From Fusobacterium sp. (GTDB taxonomy: Bacteria; Fusobacteriota; Fusobacteriia; Fusobacteriales; Fusobacteriaceae), in assembly GCA_019410665.1 (NCBI GenBank), contig DXSD01000029.1, forward strand, positions 1-20,896: a stretch of 20,896 nucleotides of DNA, read 5' to 3'. The notes below the pieces were generated by a model that saw only the letters and a program-made list of their open reading frames with translations, had not been told where the DNA came from and made no database searches. This document shows, piece after piece, positions 1-7,708 of the stretch (position 1 is the first letter of the stretch; the number at the start of each line of letters is the position of its first letter). A program made the translations under genes and the position numbers.

Positions 1-89
1 CAACTGTTTGAGTGAAACGAGTGTTGTGTTTTTAGTGAGCTAAGCCGTACTTGCTCTTTATTCTTTGAACGAAAGTCATTCTTGAATTA
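1..89. repeat. Interspersed intergenic repeat, copy A
   Basis: Non-coding sequence sharing blocks with 17942-18016. The block TTTGAACGAAAGTCATTCTT (64-83) recurs with one change at 17993-18012. The block at 23-63 (GTTGTGTTTTTAGT, then ACTTGCTCT) recurs in reverse orientation at 17942-17990. The left end can fold through CAAC/GTTG arms enclosing GTTT/AAAC. No coding potential is evident. It lies downstream of the feo operon, so it may also affect 3' ends, but that is inference. Confidence 0.5.
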
Positions 90-102
90 TTTATAATTTA
101 TA

Positions 103-127
103 TTTCTTAAGATTTCAATTTAAGAAA
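103..127 (-). terminator. Weak AT-rich hairpin downstream of the feo operon
   Basis: The arms TTTCTTAA (103-110) and TTAAGAAA (120-127) pair perfectly around a 9-nt loop, shortly after the stop codon of the small Cys-rich gene. On the minus strand the hairpin is followed by AT-rich sequence without a clean T run. It could be a weak terminator or a 3'-end stabilising structure. Confidence 0.3.
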
Positions 128-137
128 ATTTTAAACT

Positions 138-323
138 TTACTTGTGATGTCCACAGTTACAACTGTGCTCTCCCTCTTTGTGAGTTCCACAAGAACATCC
201 TCCAGAGCTACATTTGTCACTTCCACAACTGCAACCCCCTTTTCCTGTAAACATTCTGTAAACACTCTTCAACGAGTAAAAAGCTATAATAGCAACTATG
301 GCTAATATTATTATTGTTTTCAT
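138..323 (-). CDS. FeoB-associated Cys-rich membrane protein
   Basis: A 61-residue protein. One transmembrane helix at about residues 2-20 is followed by a short basic stretch and a Cys/Gly-rich tail with seven cysteines (CSCG, KCSSGGCSCG, CNCG) and a His-rich end. This is the layout of the FeoB-associated Cys-rich membrane proteins that often follow feoB. I chose the ATG at 321-323. A good Shine-Dalgarno (AAAGGAGAG) lies just upstream of it and inside the six codons that a longer reading from 341 would add. It is the last gene of the feoA-feoB operon, 40 bp after feoB. Its role is not established; metal binding at the membrane next to the iron channel is the likely one. Family assignment is fairly sure and function is inferred. 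Confidence 0.8.
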   Translation of the reverse strand: MKTIIILAIVAIIAFYSLKSVYRMFTGKGGCSCGSDKCSSGGCSCGTHKEGEHSCNCGHHK

Positions 324-363
324 CTCTATCTCTCCTTTCATTGGAAATAGGGAAACTTAAAAA

Positions 364-2565
364 CTAAAAGAATAATCTTCCTATTTGGAATACAAGTGTT
401 GAAGCTATATAAGGAACTATCAACATTATTCCTATAATTTTTCCTAAATAACCCCATCCAAACTCATGTTTAATAGCTCCTAATGTTGCTACACATGGAA
501 CAACTAAAAGTATAAATACCATGAAAGAATAAGCTCTTAATGGAGCTAGCTCATCTCCTGGCCATAGGTTGGATGTAGCCTTAACAATTCCTGTTCCCTC
601 TTCCTCTATCTCATCAGCATCTGGTGTAGCAAATAATCCTGTAACATTTAGACTTGCCATTCCTAAAACTGAATCTTTAACAGCTCCTCCAAATCCTGCT
701 ACTTGTCCAGCTAGATCTTGAGCAAATGTTGTTTCCTCCTCTGCTCCTTCCTCTTCTGCTACCTCTTCATTTTGTAGTGGTAGTGTTTGAGCTAAGAATC
801 CAACTACAACCTCTTTAGCTGCTATACTAGGTGGAATAGCTGCTACAGTTTCCCATCTATCTCCAAATCCTGTTGGTTTCATTATTGGTGCAAAAGTATG
901 TCCAAATTTTGCTATATATGATTTATTAGGATCTCCCTTTCCTGGGAAATATGTTAATGCCCATAGGATTATCATAATTCCTAAAATAACTGTTCCAGCT
1001 TTCTTTACATACTCAGAAGCTCTTGTCCAAGTTGAGTTTAGTATAACTTTTAAGCTTGGAATTCTATATGGAGGTAACTCTATTAAAAGAGCTCTATCTT
1101 CAGCTTTAAACCCTTTTACATTCTTTAAAATTAAACCTACTAATATAGCTACTACTATTCCAAATAGATATAATGACATAACAACTAGTCCACCTTTAGC
1201 TCCAAAGAATGCAGCAGTAAATAGTCCGTAAACAGGTAATCTAGCTCCACAAGACATAAATGGAGATATTGCTGCTGTTAACTTTCTAGAGTTTTCATCC
1301 TCTAAAGTTCTTGTTGCATAAATAGCAGGAACTGTACATCCAAATCCAACTACCATAGGAACAAAAGCTTTTCCATTAAGTCCCAATCTTCTCATTATCT
1401 TATCCATTAGGAAAGCAACTCTTGACATATATCCACTCTCTTCTAAAACAGCTAAGAAGAAGTATAGGAATAGCATTACTGGGAAGAATGTAAGAACTCC
1501 TCCTACTCCACCTACAATTCCATCTACCACTAAAGAACTTAACCACTCTGGTGTTCCCTCTACTAGCATTCCCACATATTTTCCTACAAAGTCTGCAAAG
1601 AATCCATCTACCCAATCAATAAAAGGAGCACTACCATTGAATACAAAAGCCATAACTCCTGCCATGATTACAAGGAATAACGGTAATCCTAAAACTCTAT
1701 TTAACAGTATCTTGTCCACTTTATCAGTAAAATCTAATCTTGATTTCATTGAAGTAGTAAAAGTTCTAGCTAATATTCCATTAACTGATCCATATCTTTG
1801 TTCAGCTAATATTGTTTCACTGTCATTGTCATACTTATCTTCTAACTTTAAGATCTTATCTTCAAAGCTTCCATCTAAGTCTATCCCATAGTTATTCTTA
1901 AGTTTCTCTATAAGATGACTATCTCTTTCAATTAATTTTATTGCAACATACTCTTTCGAGTATTTTTTTAATACCTCTTTAAATCTCTCATCATTTTCTA
2001 TAGCAGTTTCAATCTCTCTTACAAATTTTGTTAAGTAGTCATCAAATGGTAGGGAATAATCAATTGTCTTTTTACTCCCTTTAGCAATAGAAATTACTAA
2101 ATCTAAAAGCTCATTTATTCCTGTTCCCTTTAATGCAGATACTGGTACTGCTTTTAATTCCATCAACTCTTCAAAAGTTTTCTTATCCAATTGATACTTT
2201 AACTTATCAAACTCATCATAGAAGTTAAGAGCCATTACTGTTGGCTTTCTTAACTCTTTAATCAAATAAGTTAAATATAGGTTTCTCTCTAAGTTAGTAG
2301 AATCAACTACGTTGATAACCACATCTGGATTTTCCTCTAAAATATAATCTCTTGTTATTTTTTCCTCTAAAGTATATGGACTTAAGCTATATACTCCTGG
2401 TAAGTCAATCAGTTCTATCTCTTCACCTTTGTAAGTAAATCTAGCCTCTTTTTTCTCTACTGTTACCCCAGGCCAGTTACCAACCTTTAATTTTGAACCA
2501 GCAATGGCATTGATTAAAGCTGATTTTCCAACATTTGGATTTCCTGTAAATGCTAATCTTATCAT
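364..2565 (-). CDS. feoB: Ferrous iron transport protein B (FeoB)
   Basis: A 733-residue inner-membrane Fe2+ transporter with an N-terminal G domain. Visible motifs: P-loop GNPNVGKS (8-15), switch I Thr35, DLPG (54-57), NFYD (114-117, the NxxD base-recognition motif) and SALKG (143-147). A helical GDI region follows, to about residue 280. The polytopic membrane part starts near 290 and carries both Gate motifs: GFGCTVPAIYATR (407-419, with the conserved Cys410) and SPFMSCGARLPVY (434-446). Length is normal for the family. A strongly acidic, probably extramembrane stretch (600-611) and a second acidic patch (651-657) lie between late membrane helices. The gene starts 22 bp after feoA with a GGGAG site, so it is co-transcribed with it. 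GTP hydrolysis regulates or drives iron uptake in this family. Confidence 0.97.
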   Translation of the reverse strand: MIRLAFTGNPNVGKSALINAIAGSKLKVGNWPGVTVEKKEARFTYKGEEIELIDLPGVYSLSPYTLEEKITRDYILEENPDVVINVVDSTNLERNLYLTYLIKELRKPTVMALNFYDEFDKLKYQLDKKTFEELMELKAVPVSALKGTGINELLDLVISIAKGSKKTIDYSLPFDDYLTKFVREIETAIENDERFKEVLKKYSKEYVAIKLIERDSHLIEKLKNNYGIDLDGSFEDKILKLEDKYDNDSETILAEQRYGSVNGILARTFTTSMKSRLDFTDKVDKILLNRVLGLPLFLVIMAGVMAFVFNGSAPFIDWVDGFFADFVGKYVGMLVEGTPEWLSSLVVDGIVGGVGGVLTFFPVMLFLYFFLAVLEESGYMSRVAFLMDKIMRRLGLNGKAFVPMVVGFGCTVPAIYATRTLEDENSRKLTAAISPFMSCGARLPVYGLFTAAFFGAKGGLVVMSLYLFGIVVAILVGLILKNVKGFKAEDRALLIELPPYRIPSLKVILNSTWTRASEYVKKAGTVILGIMIILWALTYFPGKGDPNKSYIAKFGHTFAPIMKPTGFGDRWETVAAIPPSIAAKEVVVGFLAQTLPLQNEEVAEEEGAEEETTFAQDLAGQVAGFGGAVKDSVLGMASLNVTGLFATPDADEIEEEGTGIVKATSNLWPGDELAPLRAYSFMVFILLVVPCVATLGAIKHEFGWGYLGKIIGIMLIVPYIASTLVFQIGRLFF

Positions 2566-2587
2566 AACCCTTTTCTCCCTTTTATAA

Positions 2588-2818
2588 TTATTCTTCTATT
2601 TTTTCCACTTCAATATTTTGTCCATCTTCTTTTCTAATTGCTATTCCTGTTCCTTTAACAATGTACTCTTGTGGATCTCCTAATGGTGCATTTCTTTCTA
2701 ATTTTATTATCTCACCTGAAGTAACTCCCATATCAGTTAATCTTTTTTTCAACTCTCCAAGTCTTCCTATTTTTATTATTCTTGCTTTTTCACCGTTTTT
2801 TAAATCACATAATTTCAT
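2588..2818 (-). CDS. feoA: Ferrous iron transport protein A (FeoA)
   Basis: A 76-residue cytoplasmic protein with the SH3-like FeoA fold. It begins with a short segment on solubility and regulation (LCDLKNGEKARIIKI), then the GELKKRLTDMGVTSGEII motif and LERNAPLGDPQEYIVKGTGIAIRKED, all typical of FeoA. The gene is preceded by a good ribosome site (GGAGGAAAGC) and sits immediately upstream of feoB, whose product it assists. A terminator (2872-2898) separates it from the second FeoA-like gene. It is therefore expressed either by readthrough or from a weak promoter in the 60 bp upstream, where TTGATA-17-TTATAT is visible but lies very close to the start codon. Confidence 0.93.
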   Translation of the reverse strand: MKLCDLKNGEKARIIKIGRLGELKKRLTDMGVTSGEIIKLERNAPLGDPQEYIVKGTGIAIRKEDGQNIEVEKIEE

Positions 2819-2871
2819 TTGCTTTCCTCCATATATAATTTTTAAACCTTTTGAATATCAAAATTTATTTC

Positions 2872-2898
2872 TCAAATAAAACAGCCTTTTCAGGCTGT
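2872..2898 (-). terminator. Intrinsic terminator between the two feoA-type genes
   Basis: On the minus strand, ACAGCCT / AGGCTGT (7 bp, tetraloop) is followed by TTTTATTT, three bases after the stop of the upstream FeoA-like gene. It should end or attenuate that transcript before feoA-feoB. Confidence 0.75.
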
Positions 2899-2901
2899 CC
2901 T

Positions 2902-3126
2902 CTATATCTCTTGTAACATTATCTTATTTGCTATTCCAAAATTAAGAGCATATTTTATCTTGTCATTTACTTTTACAACGAAACAGTTATTATCTCCATT
3001 CATTACACGTACTTTATTTCCTACGCATAATCCCTTTTCTAACAGACAACATCTGTTTCCTCTCTGTCCCTTTATCTCTTTAATTAGGAAGTCTTTATTT
3101 AATTGTGCAAAGCATAAAGGTACCAT
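2902..3126 (-). CDS. FeoA-domain protein (second FeoA-like)
   Basis: A 74-residue FeoA/SH3-like protein: VPLCFAQLNKDFLIKEIKG, then a Cys pair (RGNRCCLLEKGL), VGNKVRVMNG, and a C-terminal FGIANKIMLQEI that parallels the family's final strand. I chose the ATG at 3124-3126. An AGAGGAG ribosome site lies nine bases upstream. The GTG at 3154 and the ATG at 3133 have no usable spacing. The gene is separated from feoA by a terminator and has its own strong promoter, so it is the leading, probably most highly transcribed gene of the feo locus. Paired FeoA-like genes are common in anaerobes. Whether this one helps FeoB or regulates it is unknown. Confidence 0.8.
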   Translation of the reverse strand: MVPLCFAQLNKDFLIKEIKGQRGNRCCLLEKGLCVGNKVRVMNGDNNCFVVKVNDKIKYALNFGIANKIMLQEI

Positions 3127-3173
3127 ATTGACCATCTCCTCTTTAAATACACTCACCTTTATATTACGTAACC

Positions 3174-3202
3174 ATTATATTATAAAAAGAAAAAATTGTC
3201 AA
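3174..3202 (-). promoter_or_regulatory. Consensus sigma-70-type promoter for the feo locus
   Basis: On the minus strand TTGACA (3202-3197), a 17-bp spacer and TATAAT (3179-3174) match both consensus hexamers perfectly. The predicted start is near 3167, inside the perfect 8-bp palindrome TTACGTAA (3164-3171). That palindrome is well placed for an operator, for example for a metal-responsive repressor, but no specific regulator can be named. Confidence 0.85.
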
Positions 3203-3251
3203 TAAAAATCCTTTGAATATGAAAATACTTTTTTATATTACCATAATAATT

Positions 3252-3311
3252 TTGATTAAAAAATAAGGTAACTATTCAGATATTAATCAACTTAAGAAAA
3301 CTCAAAGAATT
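3252..3311 (-). repeat. Interspersed repeat, feo-side copy
   Basis: The minus strand of 3268-3311 aligns without gaps to the plus strand of 18048-18091, 39 of 44 bases by eye, including TTCTTAAGTTGATT-like and CTGAATAGTTAC cores. Both copies continue to an AATCAA that complements TTGATT within the element, closing a stem around a loop of 25-27 bases. Here it lies between the 3' end of the antiporter gene and the feo promoter. Confidence 0.65.
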
Positions 3312-3326
3312 GTGTAATTAAGGTTA

Positions 3327-4649
3327 TTACAATTTTTTTAATTGTGACACTCCTTTTCCTATTAAAGTAAAGAGGCATAAAGTATATATAAAGTAAGAGT
3401 ATTTTAAATATGACAACCCTTGTAACTCCATCACTGTAGCAGGAACAAGACTTGCCAAATTCCATGGTATTATAGCAGCCAATACTATTGCACTATTTTC
3501 AATATCAATGGCAAATTTTTCCTTCACAATCCCTTTGACTTTATAAATATTCTTCATTATATCTATTGTCATTACTATAGCAATTGATTGATTGCAACCT
3601 AGCATTCCTGTAATTACACTTACTACCATAGTACTCACATATAAACTAGCTTCACCTTTACTTTTTAAAATAATCTCTTCAAACTTATCAAATAAGTGAA
3701 GTTTTTGAATTATTCCAGATAGGCAACAAGAGATAAAAACTATCATACAAGTTTTCCACATTGAGATTACTCCCCCACCTTTTAATATTGTATAGAGGGG
3801 ATTATCTTTCTCAAAGAAAAAACCTAGTACTAAAGTTTTTAATATCTCTACAACCCCATACCCCTGCACAAAAAAACTTAAAATTATAGCTACCAAAATA
3901 CTTATACTTAAAGATATTTTTACATTTGTTCTAAAGAGAGTTAAAAACAAAATTACAATTATCGGTAGAAAATTTAAGTGTGAGAGAGTAAAATTTTTCT
4001 CTAATAGATCCAACATAGATATATTTTTTACTATTTTATCTCCACCACTATTACAAAATACATATAGTATCCCTGTAACTATAAAGGGAAGAGTTCCTGT
4101 TTTAAACATATTTTTAATATTTGTATAGAGATTGGTTTCTGTAAGAGTAGCTACTAAACTTGCACTTGAAGAAACAGGGGAACATCTATCTCCAAAATAT
4201 GCCCCAGAGATAACTGTTCCTCCCACTATACTTAAATCTGCTCCCAATCCCTTTCCAATTGCTATCATAGCTATACCAACAGTTCCAGCTGTTCCAAAGG
4301 AACTTCCTAGAAGGAAGGCTACCACAGAGGTAATCAAAAAAGATGAGAGATAGAAATACTCTGGATTCATCATCTTTACCCCTTGATACACAACAATGGG
4401 AATAGTTCCTGACATTATCCAAATAGATGAAACAGCTCCTACAAGTAAAAATATCTTCATTACTAAAAAAGCTTTCTTTCCACTTGAATATCCACTATCT
4501 ATAATCTCCTCCAAAGTAAAACCCTTTTTTAAAGCCAATAAACTAAGTAAGATTAAAACTAAATTTACACCTATTCCAATATATGAGTTAGCTATTATAC
4601 TCAAACCCATAGTTAAAATTACCACAAATACCCCTAAATATCTTTTCAT
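3327..4649 (-). CDS. NhaC-family Na+/H+ antiporter
   Basis: A 440-residue polytopic membrane protein with about 11-12 hydrophobic segments. The conserved NhaC core is present: GSSFGTAGTVGIAMIAIGKGLG, then VIGSAYFGDR-type sequence (GAYFGDRCSPVSSSASLVA), and in the second half LGCNQSIAIVM and ENSAIVLAAIIPWN. These match the NhaC/MleN-type family, which exchanges Na+ for H+ or couples a carboxylate (malate/lactate) to these ions. The substrate cannot be told from sequence. It is the third gene of a kdsB - SpoIID-like - antiporter run, 12 bp after its neighbour, with a good site (TAGGAGGGA) overlapping the neighbour's stop codon. Length is slightly short but complete. Confidence 0.88.
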   Translation of the reverse strand: MKRYLGVFVVILTMGLSIIANSYIGIGVNLVLILLSLLALKKGFTLEEIIDSGYSSGKKAFLVMKIFLLVGAVSSIWIMSGTIPIVVYQGVKMMNPEYFYLSSFLITSVVAFLLGSSFGTAGTVGIAMIAIGKGLGADLSIVGGTVISGAYFGDRCSPVSSSASLVATLTETNLYTNIKNMFKTGTLPFIVTGILYVFCNSGGDKIVKNISMLDLLEKNFTLSHLNFLPIIVILFLTLFRTNVKISLSISILVAIILSFFVQGYGVVEILKTLVLGFFFEKDNPLYTILKGGGVISMWKTCMIVFISCCLSGIIQKLHLFDKFEEIILKSKGEASLYVSTMVVSVITGMLGCNQSIAIVMTIDIMKNIYKVKGIVKEKFAIDIENSAIVLAAIIPWNLASLVPATVMELQGLSYLKYSYFIYTLCLFTLIGKGVSQLKKL

Positions 4650-4661
4650 TCTCTTTCCCTC

Positions 4662-6248
4662 CTACCAAATATAATTAGCTGCTTCTGTAAATCCTGCTGA
4701 AGTGGAAAAATATTTCGCATCAATAGGTTTTCCATCATTCATCAATACTCTTCCTGAGGTTGCTTCTATAGCCTTAGTAGAGTTTTCATTTTCATGAGCA
4801 TTATTATACACTTGGCTCTCTGTTGTGTCTTTTACATGGAAGCCATCTTTAGCATATCTATTTTTTAAGTAATCACTTAAAGCATAAGTTCTAGCTGCTA
4901 CTGCCTGAGCTTTTAAAGCTTCTACTCCAAAACTTTCTGGCATTTCACTAGGAACTACCTGCTTTAAATAATCCTCTATCTTTACTTGATTGATGACCCT
5001 TATTCCTTTTGAGTTTGTTTTAGATGGTTTCACTATCATATCCCCTCTATATTTTGGCATAGAGGTATGTCCCCTCTTAAGTCCTTCTAAAGTAATATAA
5101 TATCCATAAGCTGTAATATCTAAAGGATTTACAGTTTTTACCCTATGTTTTCCATTTACACTAACCCACAATCTATTCCCCTTATTTACTATTACCACTT
5201 TTTGTCTTGGAGGAACATCTATCTTAAACCCAGCTCCATCTATTCTCATCTTTCCATTACTTGAAAGAACTACACTGCTGTGATCCATTCCCCTAAAAGA
5301 GTTAGTTATCCCTACATTTATTGTTTTTCCTACCCCTTTTAATGAATACATATTTTTTAACTCACTATTTGGATAGTTTCTCTTTAAGATATCCTTATAA
5401 TCATATCTATGATTTTTAGCTAAGTCAAAGGCTGTGTACTGTCCCATACCTACTCCATGTCCATAGCCACCACCATAGATATTTACCCTACTTCCACTAT
5501 ATTCTAAAGCAAAATATGCAGATGGGAACAGAGTTATATTTCTTCTGATTGGATTATCTTGATATCTTCCAGCTCCACCTCTAGCTCCATACATCAAAAT
5601 ATCCTCTCTAGTTTCTGCTCTTTTCTTGTTGAGGGCAAATAACTTTCTAATATTTAACTCTTTAGCCACTAAATACCTATTTTTATTAGTTGTTACAAGA
5701 ACATAGGTTACTACCCCTGATTTTCCTCTAGCAGCTATCTCAACATTTTTCACCTTTCCCACTGAGTTTGCAGTAACTCTTAAAGATTTCCACTCTCCCT
5801 TTGAAAGAGTTAAGACATCAGCAGGTCTTCCGCTATAAACACTTGGAAGATTGTTCTCTATTGCTGTGTAAAAATCATCTTTGTCTAAGCTTACTTTCCA
5901 TCTCCAGTATGCTGAGTTATCTCCATACCCTCTAACCTCTAAATCTTTGTAAAATTTCAATGCTTTTTTCTCATCATAATCATCAAAAAAATCATATCCA
6001 TACTTCTTCAAAGTATCATTTCTTGCAACTAAATACTCTGATACCCTTCCCTTAAAATTATCTGGGATAGGTAGCCCTCTTTTCTTAAAAAATGAGTAGT
6101 CTAATTTATAATCTCCACTTTCAACTCTATTCCTCTCTACCTTTACTGGTACACTTGTAATCTCTTTGTAATTACCAGTTGTTGAAGAGCAACTACTTAA
6201 AAGAAATCCCAATAGAGCTCCACAAAATAAATACTTTATTCCTTTCAT
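4662..6248 (-). CDS. SpoIID/LytB-domain lipoprotein, circularly permuted
   Basis: A 528-residue lipoprotein: basic start, hydrophobic stretch and lipobox LSSC with Cys20. SpoIID enzymes are lytic transglycosylases that cut denuded peptidoglycan. The expected motifs are all here but in swapped order. Residues 115-295 carry what is normally the C-terminal half (SGKVKNVEI-type strand, KLFAL..., then GGGYGHGVGMGQY at 259-271 and YPN). Residues 418-528 carry the normal N-terminal half (VKIEDYLKQVVPSEMP with catalytic-type Glu435, EALKAQAVAARTYAL, YFSTSAGFTEAANYIW). The protein stops at the Trp after which classic members continue with PYLKSV-like sequence. The middle segment (300-417) looks like extra beta-sandwich. 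It sits 11 bp after kdsB with a clear AGGAG site. Cell-envelope remodelling is inferred; sporulation is not implied. Confidence 0.85.
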   Translation of the reverse strand: MKGIKYLFCGALLGFLLSSCSSTTGNYKEITSVPVKVERNRVESGDYKLDYSFFKKRGLPIPDNFKGRVSEYLVARNDTLKKYGYDFFDDYDEKKALKFYKDLEVRGYGDNSAYWRWKVSLDKDDFYTAIENNLPSVYSGRPADVLTLSKGEWKSLRVTANSVGKVKNVEIAARGKSGVVTYVLVTTNKNRYLVAKELNIRKLFALNKKRAETREDILMYGARGGAGRYQDNPIRRNITLFPSAYFALEYSGSRVNIYGGGYGHGVGMGQYTAFDLAKNHRYDYKDILKRNYPNSELKNMYSLKGVGKTINVGITNSFRGMDHSSVVLSSNGKMRIDGAGFKIDVPPRQKVVIVNKGNRLWVSVNGKHRVKTVNPLDITAYGYYITLEGLKRGHTSMPKYRGDMIVKPSKTNSKGIRVINQVKIEDYLKQVVPSEMPESFGVEALKAQAVAARTYALSDYLKNRYAKDGFHVKDTTESQVYNNAHENENSTKAIEATSGRVLMNDGKPIDAKYFSTSAGFTEAANYIW

Positions 6249-6259
6249 AGTTCACTCCT

Positions 6260-7000
6260 CTAATCTAATTTTATACTGTTTTCCTTTATATACTCTCTAA
6301 CCTTATCCAGTTCCTCTTGAGTATCTACACCTAAAATTTTATATGGAGTTTCCATTACTTTGATTTTATAACCATTTTCTAAAGCTCTAAGTTGCTCTAA
6401 AGATTCAGATAACTCTAAAGGGGTAGGCTCCATTTTAGCATACTCTATTACAAACTCTCTTCTATATCCATATATTCCCACATGTTTATAGTAGTTTTGT
6501 AGATCAAGTTTTCTAGGATAAGGAATTACACTTCTTGAGAAATATATAGCATACCCTTTTTTATCTGTAATAACTTTTACATAGTTGGGATTTTCTATAT
6601 CTTCCATAGTGTCCAATTTATATTTTAATGTACTCATTGCAATTGTATCATCTTCTAAAAAAGAGTCTATTATAGAGTTTATCATATCAGGTTCTATAAG
6701 AGGCTCATCTCCTTGAACATTTACAATAACATCATAGTTACTATATTTTTCACAAACTTCTGCTATTCTACTAGTTCCATTTTCATGATCTTTTCTAGTA
6801 AGTACAGCTTTCCCCCCAAATCTAATAACCTCATCATATATTCTCTCATCATCAGTAGCTATTACTACTTCATCAAGTTTTGAAAGTTTAGCTCTTTTAT
6901 ATACCCATTCAACCATAGTATGCCCACAAATATCTTTTAATGGCTTCCCCTCTAATCTTGTAGATGCATATCTAGATGGTATCACTCCTAAAAATTTCAT
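6260..7000 (-). CDS. kdsB: 3-deoxy-manno-octulosonate cytidylyltransferase (CMP-Kdo synthetase)
   Basis: A 246-residue cytosolic enzyme that activates Kdo with CTP for LPS inner-core synthesis. Motifs: GVIPSRYASTRLEGKPL (5-21, nucleotide-binding), ATDDE (48-52), VQGDEP (95-100, metal-binding Asp) and YYKHVGIYGYRREF. It has the usual family length and a GGAGG ribosome site seven bases before the ATG. It is the first gene of an envelope operon with the SpoIID-like lipoprotein and an antiporter, transcribed away from the phosphatase gene across a palindromic 84-bp spacer. Its presence shows a Gram-negative cell with Kdo-containing LPS. Confidence 0.96.
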   Translation of the reverse strand: MKFLGVIPSRYASTRLEGKPLKDICGHTMVEWVYKRAKLSKLDEVVIATDDERIYDEVIRFGGKAVLTRKDHENGTSRIAEVCEKYSNYDVIVNVQGDEPLIEPDMINSIIDSFLEDDTIAMSTLKYKLDTMEDIENPNYVKVITDKKGYAIYFSRSVIPYPRKLDLQNYYKHVGIYGYRREFVIEYAKMEPTPLELSESLEQLRALENGYKIKVMETPYKILGVDTQEELDKVREYIKENSIKLD

Positions 7001-7032
7001 TTTACAACCTCCTTAAAATCAAGTACAATATA

Positions 7033-7048
7033 TGATATAATTATATCA
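7033..7048. promoter_or_regulatory. Perfect 16-bp palindrome in a divergent promoter region
   Basis: TGATATAATTATATCA is its own reverse complement and contains TATAAT on both strands (plus 7036-7041, minus 7045-7040). It lies midway between the divergent starts of kdsB and the phosphatase gene. -35 matches at the right distance are weak (TTAAAA on plus). It may be a shared divergent -10 region, an operator, or both. Confidence 0.5.
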
Positions 7049-7084
7049 AATATCTTTTAATATTAAAATAGAAAGGAAAAAATT

Positions 7085-7708
7085 ATGAAAATTTATTTTG
7101 TTAGACATGGGGAAACTCTATGGAATACCCTAAGAATATTTCAAGGAACATCTAACTCTCCCCTTACTGAAACAGGAAGAGAGCAAGCTAGAAGACTTGG
7201 AGAGAAACTAAAAGATACAGAGTTTACAACTTTTTACTCCTCTCCTCTTGGAAGAACTATTGAAACTTCACAATTAATTATTGGAGATAGAGATATAAAA
7301 ATAGAGTTTATAGACGAATTTAGAGAGATCTCTGTTGGAGAGATGGAGGGTGTTGTTAGAGAGGAGTTTGAATCTAAATATCCTGAACAGTTTCACAACT
7401 TTTTCTTCAATCCTAAAGATTATAATCCTAAACCATATAAAGGAGAGAGCTTTCCTGAACTTGTAAAAAGAGTTGAAATTGGTTTAGAAAAGATAGTTAA
7501 AAAACACAAAGAAAATGATGTTGTAATTGTAGTTACTCATGGTATGACTTTAAAAGGAATATTTAAGGTTATTAAAAACATCTCTTTTGAAGAGTTAGGA
7601 GATGTAGAGGTTCCTAAAAATACTAGCCTTTCTATAGTAGATTATACAGATGGGAAATACACTATTGAGGTTTTCTCTGATACATCTCATTTAGAAGGGA
7701 TGAAATAA
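7085..7708 (+). CDS. Histidine phosphatase family protein (GpmB/CobC-like)
   Basis: A 207-residue member of the phosphoglycerate-mutase-like histidine phosphatases. The catalytic RHGE motif (7-10, phospho-accepting His8) is at the N-terminus, followed by GTSNSPLTETGREQA (21-35), YSSPLGRT with Arg57, and the second catalytic His152 in VVTHG. The fold and motifs are clear, but the substrate (3-phosphoglycerate, alpha-ribazole phosphate or another phosphoester) cannot be read from sequence. The start has AAAGGA nine bases upstream. It overlaps the next gene by one base (TAATG), so the two are translationally coupled. Confidence 0.88.
   Translation: MKIYFVRHGETLWNTLRIFQGTSNSPLTETGREQARRLGEKLKDTEFTTFYSSPLGRTIETSQLIIGDRDIKIEFIDEFREISVGEMEGVVREEFESKYPEQFHNFFFNPKDYNPKPYKGESFPELVKRVEIGLEKIVKKHKENDVVIVVTHGMTLKGIFKVIKNISFEELGDVEVPKNTSLSIVDYTDGKYTIEVFSDTSHLEGMK

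Noticed and set aside
2819..2868. Independent feoA promoter (TTGATA-17-TTATAT)
   Set aside because: The spacing is right, but the start point would fall on the ribosome site. It is kept only as a remark under feoA.
4662..4700. SpoIID-like gene truncated by a nonsense mutation at its Trp codon
   Set aside because: The missing half of the domain is present at the N-terminus of the same protein, and the stop overlaps the next gene's ribosome site without leftover coding sequence, so permutation explains the end better than truncation.
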